Positions 35,448 to 43,397 of a stretch of 52,777 nt of DNA are shown here, piece by piece (position 1 is the stretch's first letter; each line of letters opens with the position of its first letter). Both the position numbers and the translations under genes were made by a program. Source of the stretch: Rhodococcus phenolicus (lineage in GTDB: Bacteria > Actinomycetota > Actinomycetes > Mycobacteriales > Mycobacteriaceae); NCBI RefSeq assembly GCF_001646785.1, contig NZ_LRRH01000066.1:1-52777 (forward strand), read 5' to 3'. The notes beneath the pieces were generated by a model. It made no database searches, had not been told where the DNA came from, and saw only the letters and a list, made by a program, of their open reading frames with translations.

Positions 35448-36863
35448 TCACAGGGTTGGACGCGCCGGAAGCACCCGCGGTTCCCCCGTCCGGGGCCGGT
35501 TCGGCCGGTCGAGGGAGGCCAGGTCCCGGCGGCAGGCCTCGAGCCGGACGTTCCGCTCCCCGAGGCGACGGCGCAGTTCCTCGTCGAGCGCGGCGATCCG
35601 ATCGTGCAGCGCCGATACCCGGGCGGTGTGCTCGGCCGCGACGGTCGCGGCCGCCCGGGCCTCGGCGTCGACGACCCGGGCGAGCACCCACGCGTCCAGC
35701 TCGGCGCGGATCTCGGTGAGTTCGTCGGTCACCCAGCGCCGCGCGCGGTCGCGGGCGGCGATCCGGCGCCGGACCCGTACCAGCCACCACGCGGCACCCA
35801 GGCCGGCCACGAGGGTGATCGGCACCGTCGCCACGTGTGCGGCGGGGACCGCTTCGAGCGGGAAGGCCAGCAGCCGGCCCAGCCCGGCACCCGCGGACGC
35901 GCCGAGCACCACTGTGAGCCGATCCTCGACGGTGCCGGTGGCCGGCGGCATCGGTACCGGACTTCGCTGCGGCGCGGTGCCCGGCTCGCCGAGCCGGGCG
36001 GTCACGATCGCCGACACCCGGTCGCGCAGGGCCCGCACCGCTGCGGCGAGCAACTCCGGGGCCTGCTCGGGATCGGTGTCCACGGCGTCGCGGACCGCCG
36101 CGGCGGTGGCCCGCACGCCGGCGGCCACCTCCTGCAGCAACTCGAACCGGGCACGCTGCAGGTCGCCGCGGACCCGGCCGGCCGGGTCCGCGGGCGCAGC
36201 CGTCCGCTGCACGAGCCGCGCGCGCTCGGCGCGCAGCGCTGCTCCGTCGTCGGCGCGCAGCCCTTCCACGGTCTCGGCGATCACGGCGCGCGTCCGCGCG
36301 ATCACCGCCGACCGCGCGACGGTCCCGATGTGCGCGGCCGCGGTGGCGGCACGCAGCATCTCGTGCAGGTCGACGATGCCCGACTCGAGCCGCAGCACGT
36401 GCCCGGCATCGCCACCGATCTCACGGGCGCGGGCCGCGGCGGTCGCGGCGACCGGCAGGATCGCCACCTCGGGCAGGCTCGCGTGCCGCTGGAGCAGCGC
36501 GACATCGGCGTCGAGAACACCACGCCATCCGGGATAGCGGTCGATGCCGGTGAGGGCGCACACCACACGCGCGGCGCCCTGCGCGGCGGACTCGAGCACG
36601 GACAGTTCGGTGCGGCCGACGAACGCGGACGCGTCGAGAACCAGGAGCACGACCGCGGCGGACCCGTCGCGCACGTACTCGACGTCCGGTCCTCCGGTCT
36701 CCCGGCACAGTTCCTCGAGTTCCCCGATGAGCTCGTCCTCGCCGGAGCCGGGCACCGCGGCGACCCGGACCCGCGGTGCGGGCGTCGTCCCGTGCAGACG
36801 CGCCCATCCGTCCGGATTCCATCGGCGCACCACGTCGTCCGCAGCGGCGGCCGGTTCGGTCAC
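35448..36863 (-). CDS. Degenerate dynamin/GTPase-like membrane protein (Rv0210 position)
   Basis: 471 aa. Residues 25-165 read like a G domain without its chemistry: strand VRVAAVPG with GSGEDEL where GxxxxGK(S/T) should be, AVVLLVLDAS, ALTGIDRYPGW where dynamins have TKxDLYPxW, and LPVAA in place of the G5 SAK. Residues 170-300 are long helices; about 310-350 form a hydrophobic hairpin (LGASAGAGLGRLL and VPITLVAGLGAAWWLV) that could enter the membrane; the rest is charged coiled helix. This order (G domain, stalk, membrane hairpin, helix) resembles bacterial dynamin-like proteins. GTG 36863 overlaps the previous stop (GTGA). The gene order around it equals Rv0209-Rv0210-pckA. Function is unknown. 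Confidence 0.75.
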   Translation of the reverse strand: MTEPAAAADDVVRRWNPDGWARLHGTTPAPRVRVAAVPGSGEDELIGELEELCRETGGPDVEYVRDGSAAVVLLVLDASAFVGRTELSVLESAAQGAARVVCALTGIDRYPGWRGVLDADVALLQRHASLPEVAILPVAATAAARAREIGGDAGHVLRLESGIVDLHEMLRAATAAAHIGTVARSAVIARTRAVIAETVEGLRADDGAALRAERARLVQRTAAPADPAGRVRGDLQRARFELLQEVAAGVRATAAAVRDAVDTDPEQAPELLAAAVRALRDRVSAIVTARLGEPGTAPQRSPVPMPPATGTVEDRLTVVLGASAGAGLGRLLAFPLEAVPAAHVATVPITLVAGLGAAWWLVRVRRRIAARDRARRWVTDELTEIRAELDAWVLARVVDAEARAAATVAAEHTARVSALHDRIAALDEELRRRLGERNVRLEACRRDLASLDRPNRPRTGEPRVLPARPTL

Positions 36864-37456
36864 CGGGGACCCAGCGTGTCGAGCGCGTCCTCGATCACGT
36901 CCCGCGCGGGCGGCGTCGCGGCGATCCCCGCGACCGTCCGGGCCAGCTCGTCGTCGCGGCGACGGCGGGCGCGCTGCAGCCGCGCGGCGACCGCGGCGGC
37001 GAGGGCCTCGGTGTCCGAGACCGGGAGCACCGGCGTCCGCAGTTGCTCGGCAACCGCGGTGAGCGCCGCGCCGGGGTCCGCGAGCTGCTCGGTACCGGTG
37101 AGCACCACGACGACGCGCCCTGCCTCGGCACGGGCGATCGTGGTCCGGTCCACCGGGTGGATCGCGTGCGGAGGGCACCGGACGGCGGTCACCTGGACCA
37201 CGACGTCGCCGTCGACGACCGGATCGGGGCGGCCCGGCACGTCCATTTCGAGGTGTTCGACCGTGTAACCGGCCGCCGATTCCACGGGGGCGAGATCCCG
37301 GCCTCCGCTGCCGGCGCGCTCGACGACCTGCACGGTCAACGGCCGGTCCCGAGCGCGTAGCGCCGCGTGCACAGCGCGGCCCGCAGTCGCGTCGATCCGC
37401 TCGACGCGCTGCGCCAGCGCATGCCACCCGTCGTCGAAATCCCCCACCACGAACAT
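36860..37456 (-). CDS. Degenerate GTPase-like partner protein (Rv0209 position)
   Basis: 198 aa, no membrane segment. After an N-terminal helix (GWHALAQRVERIDATAG) it shows the same fold pattern as the next gene product but shorter: strand LTVQVVERAGSGGRDL (loop lacking the P-loop Lys), VVVQVTAV, VVVVLTGTEQL (where T/N-K-x-D would be) and TPVLPVSD, then a helical tail. I read it as a paralogous pseudo-GTPase half that pairs with the 471-aa protein. ATG 37456 is used; GTG 37450, 6 bases after a GGGGG run, is a good alternative. It is the first gene of a three-gene operon and divergent from trmB. Shorter than Rv0209 as I recall it. Confidence 0.7.
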   Translation of the reverse strand: MFVVGDFDDGWHALAQRVERIDATAGRAVHAALRARDRPLTVQVVERAGSGGRDLAPVESAAGYTVEHLEMDVPGRPDPVVDGDVVVQVTAVRCPPHAIHPVDRTTIARAEAGRVVVVLTGTEQLADPGAALTAVAEQLRTPVLPVSDTEALAAAVAARLQRARRRRDDELARTVAGIAATPPARDVIEDALDTLGPR

Positions 37457-37471
37457 CCCCCGAAATGTCCC

Positions 37472-37494
37472 CGACAACCGTGGACGGATTGTCG
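37472..37494. promoter_or_regulatory. 23-bp nearly perfect palindrome in the trmB/pseudo-GTPase divergent promoter
   Basis: CGACAA-CCGT-GG-ACGG-A-TTGTCG, one bulged base. On the minus strand it contains GACAAT preceded by TGC, the likely -10 of the pseudo-GTPase operon, and ends 15 bp before ATG 37456. It can act as an operator or as a 5'-terminal RNA hairpin. Confidence 0.5.
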
Positions 37495-37590
37495 CAGACG
37501 AGGCGCCCGGCGGCAGCGGACCTGAGAAAACCCTGTGGTCACACCAGTCCCTTCTGTCACGCACTCCCGAGATACGCGACAATGGGTGCC

Positions 37591-38331
37591 GTGAACGAAG
37601 CCGATCAGCACACGACCGAGACGCCGGAACAGCGCCCGACGCGAGGAAACCGCCTCTACCCGCGGGTGACGAGTTTCCGTTCCCGTCGCGGCTCGCTGAC
37701 CGAGCCGCAGCAGGAATCGTGGGACCGCCAGTGGCCCCACCTCGGCCGCGACGTCGGCGACGACCTGCTCGACCTCGACGGCTGGTTCGGCCGCAGCGCC
37801 CCGACCGTCCTCGAGATCGGCTCGGGCACCGGTACCGCCGCGGTGGCGATGGCCCAGGCCGAACCGCACGTCAACCTGATCGCGATCGAGGTCTACAAGC
37901 CCGGCATCGCCCAGACGCTGCAGCGCATCGAACGCACCCTCGGCACCGAGCAGCCCGTGCACAACCTGCGGATCCTGCGCGGCGACGCCGTCGAGGTGCT
38001 CGAGCACATGGTGGCGCCGGAGTCCCTCACCGGTGTGCGGGTGTTCTTCCCGGACCCGTGGCCCAAGGCCCGCCACCACAAGCGGCGCCTGCTGCAGGGC
38101 CCGACGTTCGCGCTGATCGCGAGCCGCCTGAAGCCCGGCGGGGTGTTGCACGTGGCCACGGACCACGCCGAATACGCCGTCGCGATCGAAGAGGCCGGCA
38201 ATGCCGAACCCCTCCTCGCACCGGTCGACTGGGACTCGCCGATCAGCCACGAGCGGCCCGTCACCAAGTTCGAGAACAAGGCTCACCAGGTGGGCAGCGC
38301 CATCACCGAGCTGATCTGGGGGAAGATCTGA
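37591..38331 (+). CDS. trmB: tRNA (guanine-N7-)-methyltransferase TrmB
   Basis: 246 aa, methylates G46 of tRNA with SAM. Motif I is VLEIGSGTGTAAVAMAQAEP, motif II region LIAIEVYKPGIAQTL, and the family signature FPDPWPKARHHKRRL is intact, as is the C-terminal TKFENKAHQVG. GTG 37591 is chosen because GACAAT ends 7 bp before it (leaderless layout); ATG 37582 is in frame and cannot be excluded. First gene of trmB-NYN-mmpL3, the same order as Rv0208c-Rv0207c-Rv0206c, with 2-bp and 11-bp gaps, so a tRNA-modifying enzyme is co-expressed with an essential mycolate exporter. Confidence 0.95.
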   Translation: MNEADQHTTETPEQRPTRGNRLYPRVTSFRSRRGSLTEPQQESWDRQWPHLGRDVGDDLLDLDGWFGRSAPTVLEIGSGTGTAAVAMAQAEPHVNLIAIEVYKPGIAQTLQRIERTLGTEQPVHNLRILRGDAVEVLEHMVAPESLTGVRVFFPDPWPKARHHKRRLLQGPTFALIASRLKPGGVLHVATDHAEYAVAIEEAGNAEPLLAPVDWDSPISHERPVTKFENKAHQVGSAITELIWGKI

Positions 38332-38333
38332 GC

Positions 38334-39026
38334 ATGAGCCTCGACGAAGATATGTCCGCCCCGTCCGATTCGGCGGCGACGACAGGCGGCAACCCGCACC
38401 GGCGCGTGCTGCTCGTGTGGGATGCGCCGAACCTCGACATGGGGCTCGGAGCGATCCTGGGCGGCCGTCCCACCGCGGCGTACCGGCCCCGGTTCGACGC
38501 GCTCGGCCGCTGGTTGCTCAGCCGCACCGCCGAACTGTCCCGTTCGACCTCGGCAAGCCTCGAACCCGAAGCGACGGTGTTCACGAACATCGCGCCCGGC
38601 AGCGCCGACGTCGTCCGCCCGTGGGTCGAGGCGCTGCGCAACGTCGGTTTCGCGGTGTTCGCCAAACCCAAGATCGACGAGGACAGCGACGTCGACTCCG
38701 ATATGCTGCGGCACATCGAGCTGCGGCACAGCGAGGGCCTCGCCGGTGTGATGGTGGCTTCCGCGGACGGGCAGGCGTTCCGCGAACCCCTGGAGGAACT
38801 CGCCAACGCCGGCATCGCGGTCCAGGTGCTCGGGTTCCGCGAACACGCCAGCTGGGCGGTCACGTCCGAGATCCTCGACTTCGTCGATCTCGAGGACATC
38901 CCCGGCGTGTTCCGTGAGCCGCTGCCGCGCGTCAGCCTGGACATGCTCCCGGACGAGGGTGCCTGGCTGCAGCCGTTCCGACCGCTTTCCGCCTTGCTCG
39001 TCGGGCGCAAGAGCGTCGCCGAATAG
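38334..39026 (+). CDS. NYN-domain (PIN-like) putative nuclease, Rv0207c-like
   Basis: 230 aa. The NYN core starts at residue 24 with VLLVWDAPNLDMG (first acidic residues), continues with SDVDSDMLRHI and MVASADGQAF, and ends in a C-terminal extension rich in Pro/Leu. The conserved aspartates of PIN-like RNases are therefore present, so RNA cleavage is plausible but the target is unknown. ATG 38334 is 2 bp after the trmB stop with GGGGAAG upstream, and mmpL3 begins 11 bp after its stop. The fixed linkage to mmpL3 across mycolate-producing bacteria suggests a link to MmpL3 expression or tRNA/RNA control. Confidence 0.88.
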   Translation: MSLDEDMSAPSDSAATTGGNPHRRVLLVWDAPNLDMGLGAILGGRPTAAYRPRFDALGRWLLSRTAELSRSTSASLEPEATVFTNIAPGSADVVRPWVEALRNVGFAVFAKPKIDEDSDVDSDMLRHIELRHSEGLAGVMVASADGQAFREPLEELANAGIAVQVLGFREHASWAVTSEILDFVDLEDIPGVFREPLPRVSLDMLPDEGAWLQPFRPLSALLVGRKSVAE

Positions 39027-39037
39027 GAGACTTTCAC

Positions 39038-42000
39038 GTGTTCGACCGCTGGGGAGAGCTCGTCTTCCGCGCCCGTTTCACGGTGATCGCGGTGATGGTC
39101 GCCGCCTTGCTGGGGCTGGCCGGATACGGGCTCAGCCTGAACGACCATCTCAGTCAGGGCGGCTGGTTCGACCCCGGCTCACAGTCGGTCGCGGCCGCAG
39201 AACTGGCCGACAGCACCTTCGGTCGTGACACGAGCGGCGACGTTCTCGTGCTGTACACGGCACCCGAGGGCAAGACCGTCGACGACCCCGCATTCGCCGC
39301 GCAGGTCAAGGACAGCCTGAACACGGTGCTCGCGGACCATCCCGACGAGATCCTCAAGATCAACGGCGCCTACTGGCCCACGAACGGCGCACCCGCACTG
39401 CCGGCGCTCGCCGACGAGTCCCGCCAGCACGCGGTCGCGTCGATCGCGCTCGTCGGCGACGACGACACCGCGCTGACCAACAACTTCCGCGAGATCAAGG
39501 ACTCGTTCGCCATCGACGGCGTCGAGGTGCAGCTCGCCGGTCTGCAACCGATCGCCGGTGCCCTCAACGACACGATGGCGAACGACATCCACCGCATGGA
39601 GATCCTTGCGATCCCCGCCGTCGGCATCCTGTTGTTCTTCGTCTTCGGGGGTGTGATCGCCGCGTCCCTGCCGCTCATCACCGGTGGCCTCACGATCATC
39701 GCCGCGAACGGCATCGTCCGGTTCATCACCAACTTCGCCGAGGTCAACGCGTTCGTCGCCCCCGTGGTGTCGCTCATCGGCCTCGGATTGGCGATCGACT
39801 ACGGCCTGTTCATGGTGTCCCGATTCCGTGAAGAACTCGCCGAGGGCTACGAGACGGCCGCCGCAGTCCGGCGCACGGTCATCACCGCCGGACGCACCGT
39901 CGTGTTCTCGGCGACGATGGTGATCACCAGCCTCGGCGGCCTGCTGCTGTTCCCGCAGGCCTTCCTCAAGTCCGTCGCATACGGCGCGATCGCCGCGGTC
40001 TCCCTCGCCGCCTTCACGTCGATCACGCTGCTCCCCGCGATCTTGAGCATCCTCGGCAAGCGCATCGACAAATTCGGCTGGAAACGGTTCGGCCAGATCC
40101 AGTCGAACGAGCAGATCGAGGAAAGCCTCATCGGCCGCCTCACCCGCTGGGTGATGCGCAACCCGATGAAGGTCGCCATCCCCACCGTCGTCGGCCTCCT
40201 CCTGCTCATCATGCCGCTGACCGGCATCAAGTTCGGCGGCATGAACGAGACGCTTCTCCCGCCCGACAGCGCCACCCGTGTCGCGCAGGAGAAGTTCGAC
40301 GAACTCTTCCCCGGACAGCGCGCCGAGCCGATCAAGCTCATCGTGGAAGGAGCCCAGGGCGGCGCCCTCAACGAGGTACGACGCGCCGCGAGCGACGCGC
40401 CCGGCCTCGTCGAAGAATTCAAGATCTCGGGGCCCGAGAAGGACGGCGTCCGCGTCCTGACCGCCGGATTGCAGAACCGGGCCGACGCCAACCCGACACT
40501 CGACTATCTCCACGCCATCGAATGGCCCGACGGGGTCACCGTCATGATCGGCGGCACACCCGCCCTCGAGTACGACTCGATCGTCGCGCTCCTGGACACC
40601 CTTCCGCTCATGGTCGTGATCGTCGTGACGTTGACGACCCTGCTCATGTTCCTCGCCTTCGGCTCCCTCGTGCTGCCGATCAAGGCCGCGCTCATGAGCG
40701 CACTCGGCCTCGGATCCACCCTCGGCATCCTCACCTGGATCTTCATCGACGGCCACGGCTCGACCCTCGCGAACTTCACCCCCGGCCCGATCTTCTCGCC
40801 GATCCTCGTGTTGATCATCGCGATCATCTACGGCCTGTCCACCGACTACGAGGTGTTCCTGCTCTCGCGGATGGTCGAGGCCCGGTCGCAGGGTGCGAGC
40901 ACCACCGAATCCATCCGGATCGGCACTTCCCACACCGGGCGCATCATCACCGCAGCCGCGATGATCCTCATCGTCGTCACCGGTGCCTTCGCGTTCTCCG
41001 AACTCGTGCTCATGAAGTACATCGCGTTCGGCATGATCGCCGCGCTGATCATCGACGCGACCGTCATCCGCATGTTCCTCGTGCCCGCGACCATGAAACT
41101 GCTCGGCGACGACTGCTGGTGGGCACCCGCATGGATGAAACGCATCCAGGAGAAGATCGGACTCGGCGAACCGATCCTCGCCGACGAGCTGATGCCTCAG
41201 GACGTGCCCGAGCTCATCACCGTCGGCATGTTCGGCCCGGCCACCGTCGCCGCGACCGGAGCACATCGCCTTCCGCCGATGGTTCCCGGCATCGGCGCGT
41301 CGGACATGACCCAGCCGCTGCCCAAGATCGCAGCACCCCGCTCCTCCGCCGAACAACGCCGCGCCCGGGAGTTCCCGCCCGCACCGCGACGCCCCTCGCC
41401 CTCCCGCGCCGGCCGGGTGCCCGTCCCCACACCGGATCGGCACCTCCGGCCCGCCCGGCAGAGCCCGGGACAGCCGCCGGTCGCGAACGGGACCGTCGCG
41501 CCTCCACCGCAGCACGGCCGAGCGGCACCACCGCAGCGCGAACAAGCGGCACCGCCGCAGCGCGGCCATACGGCCCCGCCGCAGCGCGAACAAGCGGCAC
41601 CACCGCAGCGCGAACAAGCGGCACCGCCGCAGCGCGGCCACACGGCACCGCCGCGACAAGCTCCGGTCCGGCACGACAGCGCCGAGGTCCGACGAGAGCA
41701 AGCGGCCCCGCCGCAGCCACGGCAGGCCCCGCCCGCCTGGTACGACAGCACCGCGCTCCAACGCAACCAGCCGCCCGCCCCGCCGCAGCGCGACCCAGCG
41801 GCACCGCCGCAGCGCGACCCAGCGGCACCGCCGCAGCGCGAACACGCGGCACCGCCGCAGCGCACCGACAGTGCCTCGTTGCCCCGCCGCACGCAGGCAC
41901 CGTCGGATCGGCCGATGCGTCCCGGCCCGCCGATGCCTCCGCCACCTCGCCAGGCAACACCGCTCCCCCAGCGGCAGGGGACGGACCAACCGCCGTTGCC

Positions 42001-42565
42001 TCGCCGGACCGCACCCGACCAGCGGCGTCCCGCGGAACCGCAGGCGCCGACATCGGTGCCCCAGTTGCCGCCGACGACCGTGTCACCGCACGGCCCCACG
42101 GGCCTGCCTCACGTGTCGGCCACGATCGTCCCGCCGCTGCCGCCGCGTGACGTTCAGGGTTCGGCACCCGCGCCGGACCCGCAGTCCCCGACTGCGATCC
42201 CGCAGCTGCCGCGCCGTCAGCGCGGGACCGTGCCGCCGCCGCTGCCGCACCCGTTCGTGCGTCCGCAGGCACCGCAGCGGCCGCCCGCCGGTCCGGCGCC
42301 GGGGCCACGCCCGGAAGGGGCGCGCACCCGCGATCCGCAGGCGATCGAGAACTGGTTGTCGCAGCTGCGTCGTATGGCACCCGGCGCCGAACAACCACGC
42401 TCCTCGCGCCCGGCGCCGGCACCGCGGGAGCAGGATCCGCAGCTCGGCCGATACAGCGATCCGGATCCGGAGCGGTCCGGGCCGACCACCGGCCGGCACG
42501 GCGACGAGGACAACGCCGGGGGTATCAGCGTCAGCGAACTGATCGCCCGTCAGCGTCGCCCCTGA
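39038..42565 (+). CDS. mmpL3: Trehalose monomycolate exporter MmpL3 with extended repeat tail
   Basis: 1175-aa RND-family MmpL protein exporting trehalose monomycolate for the mycolate outer membrane. Residues 1-715 hold the standard core: 12 helices, two porter domains, and both proton-relay Asp-Tyr pairs, D254-Y255 (GLAIDYGLF) and D603-Y604 (GLSTDYEVF). The cytoplasmic tail from about residue 716 is 460 aa, far longer than I recall for M. tuberculosis MmpL3 (944 aa total). It is Pro/Gln/Arg-rich, with two blocks of PPQRxxAA octads, and ends NAGGISVSELIARQRRP. GTG 39038 has AGGAG 8 bases upstream. It is third in the trmB-NYN-mmpL3 operon. Confidence 0.95.
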   Translation: MFDRWGELVFRARFTVIAVMVAALLGLAGYGLSLNDHLSQGGWFDPGSQSVAAAELADSTFGRDTSGDVLVLYTAPEGKTVDDPAFAAQVKDSLNTVLADHPDEILKINGAYWPTNGAPALPALADESRQHAVASIALVGDDDTALTNNFREIKDSFAIDGVEVQLAGLQPIAGALNDTMANDIHRMEILAIPAVGILLFFVFGGVIAASLPLITGGLTIIAANGIVRFITNFAEVNAFVAPVVSLIGLGLAIDYGLFMVSRFREELAEGYETAAAVRRTVITAGRTVVFSATMVITSLGGLLLFPQAFLKSVAYGAIAAVSLAAFTSITLLPAILSILGKRIDKFGWKRFGQIQSNEQIEESLIGRLTRWVMRNPMKVAIPTVVGLLLLIMPLTGIKFGGMNETLLPPDSATRVAQEKFDELFPGQRAEPIKLIVEGAQGGALNEVRRAASDAPGLVEEFKISGPEKDGVRVLTAGLQNRADANPTLDYLHAIEWPDGVTVMIGGTPALEYDSIVALLDTLPLMVVIVVTLTTLLMFLAFGSLVLPIKAALMSALGLGSTLGILTWIFIDGHGSTLANFTPGPIFSPILVLIIAIIYGLSTDYEVFLLSRMVEARSQGASTTESIRIGTSHTGRIITAAAMILIVVTGAFAFSELVLMKYIAFGMIAALIIDATVIRMFLVPATMKLLGDDCWWAPAWMKRIQEKIGLGEPILADELMPQDVPELITVGMFGPATVAATGAHRLPPMVPGIGASDMTQPLPKIAAPRSSAEQRRAREFPPAPRRPSPSRAGRVPVPTPDRHLRPARQSPGQPPVANGTVAPPPQHGRAAPPQREQAAPPQRGHTAPPQREQAAPPQREQAAPPQRGHTAPPRQAPVRHDSAEVRREQAAPPQPRQAPPAWYDSTALQRNQPPAPPQRDPAAPPQRDPAAPPQREHAAPPQRTDSASLPRRTQAPSDRPMRPGPPMPPPPRQATPLPQRQGTDQPPLPRRTAPDQRRPAEPQAPTSVPQLPPTTVSPHGPTGLPHVSATIVPPLPPRDVQGSAPAPDPQSPTAIPQLPRRQRGTVPPPLPHPFVRPQAPQRPPAGPAPGPRPEGARTRDPQAIENWLSQLRRMAPGAEQPRSSRPAPAPREQDPQLGRYSDPDPERSGPTTGRHGDEDNAGGISVSELIARQRRP
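41510..41653 (+). repeat. Six tandem 24-bp units in the mmpL3 tail
   Basis: Six in-frame octads: QHGRAAPP, then QREQAAPP and QRGHTAPP in alternation with one doubled QREQAAPP (residues 825-872). DNA identity between units is high, suggesting recent slippage or duplication. Confidence 0.9.
41786..41857 (+). repeat. Second block of three 24-bp units in the mmpL3 tail
   Basis: QRDPAAPP twice and QREHAAPP once (from residue 917), the same octad type as the first block, about 130 bp downstream of it. Confidence 0.9.
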
Positions 42566-42574
42566 CGAGCCGCG

Positions 42575-42635
42575 TTCAGCTCAGCAATTTGCGCAGTGCG
42601 GCACCCAGTGGGTGCCGCACTGTCAGTGAGCTGAA
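42575..42635. terminator. Nested double hairpin after mmpL3, inside the DUF1707 gene end
   Basis: Outer arms TTCAGCTCA (42575-42583) and TGAGCTGAA (42627-42635), inner arms CAGTGCGGCACCC (42594-42606) and GGGTGCCGCACTG (42610-42622) with loop AGT; all perfect. It begins 10 bp after the mmpL3 stop and lies within the last codons of the convergent DUF1707 gene. Confidence 0.65.
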
Positions 42636-43214
42636 GTGCAGCTTGCCGGTCACCACCAGATGCAGAGGCCCGAACGGTGCCCCTGCCCGCACCTTCGAAT
42701 TGGTGCTCGACGCGACCATGTCGATGCCGTTGACGTCCGCGGTCGCTTCCGTCGGCACGATGAGGGTGACGGAACCGAGGTAGTCGTTCACATGGACGTG
42801 CACCACCTGGGTCTGCATCACCGCTTCGGTGAAATCGAGGACCACCGTCGACATCCGCGTGTCGATCTGCAACGAGGACGGCACCTCCCACCGCCCCTTG
42901 CGGGACAGGTTGGACATGCGGCCGCGGATCACCATCCCACCGGCGGCAGGCGACGTCCCGTGGATCGGGGACTGCAGCGACTGCGGCGGCACGTGCTGTG
43001 CCTGGATCTGCTGCAGATATTCCGGCCGCAACTGGATTCCCGGCAGATCGACGAGAACCTGATTGACGTCGCCGCGGGTCTTGGCTGCCAGCACGGTGTC
43101 CATGCGTTCCGTGAACTCGCCGAGGGAGAGCATCCCCTGCCCCACGGCCTGTTGCAGCAGCTGTCCGACGTGTTCCCGTTCGGCGTCCGATACGCGTAGA
43201 TCCCTCGAGTCCAT
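42576..43214 (-). CDS. DUF1707 (SHOCT-like) / LiaF-like domain protein
   Basis: 212 aa without transmembrane segments. The N-terminal DUF1707 domain (residues 1-60) has the signature RVSDAEREHVGQLLQQAVGQGMLSLGEFTERMDTVLAA. A linker follows, then a beta-rich C-terminal domain (about 110-212) like the cell-wall-active antibiotics response/LiaF C-terminal domain. Such proteins are usually thought to be sensors or modulators at the envelope; no role is established here. ATG 43214 is preceded by TACTGT at 7 bp with no ribosome binding site (leaderless). It is convergent to mmpL3; its last codons contain the mmpL3 terminator hairpin. Confidence 0.85.
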   Translation of the reverse strand: MDSRDLRVSDAEREHVGQLLQQAVGQGMLSLGEFTERMDTVLAAKTRGDVNQVLVDLPGIQLRPEYLQQIQAQHVPPQSLQSPIHGTSPAAGGMVIRGRMSNLSRKGRWEVPSSLQIDTRMSTVVLDFTEAVMQTQVVHVHVNDYLGSVTLIVPTEATADVNGIDMVASSTNSKVRAGAPFGPLHLVVTGKLHFSSLTVRHPLGAALRKLLS

Positions 43215-43221
43215 GCCCACC

Positions 43222-43227
43222 ACAGTA
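43222..43227 (-). promoter_or_regulatory. Leaderless -10 box of the DUF1707 gene
   Basis: TACTGT on the minus strand, 7 bp before ATG 43214; no ribosome binding site. Confidence 0.5.
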
Positions 43228-43260
43228 GGTGGCCGGTTCCGGTCCGTCCTGCGTCCCGCG

Positions 43261-43287
43261 TGTCGATCCGGCGCGATCCCGATCGTC
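43261..43287 (+). promoter_or_regulatory. ECF42-type promoter of the DGPF-sigma operon
   Basis: TGTCGA (43261-43266), a 17-bp spacer, and CGTC (43284-43287). This matches the promoter reported for ECF42 sigma factors in Streptomyces (TGTCGA at -35, CG[AT]C at -10). The ECF42-like sigma gene is second in the operon that follows, so it would transcribe itself. Confidence 0.6.
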
Positions 43288-43397
43288 ATCACGGTGAGGG
43301 GCCGAAATCGGTGCCCGGTGAATTCTCCGAGCCGCGGTGCGCGGACGGACGACTCGGCAGGATCGAGTCGGAGCCACGAGGGAAGGGGACGAGTCCC

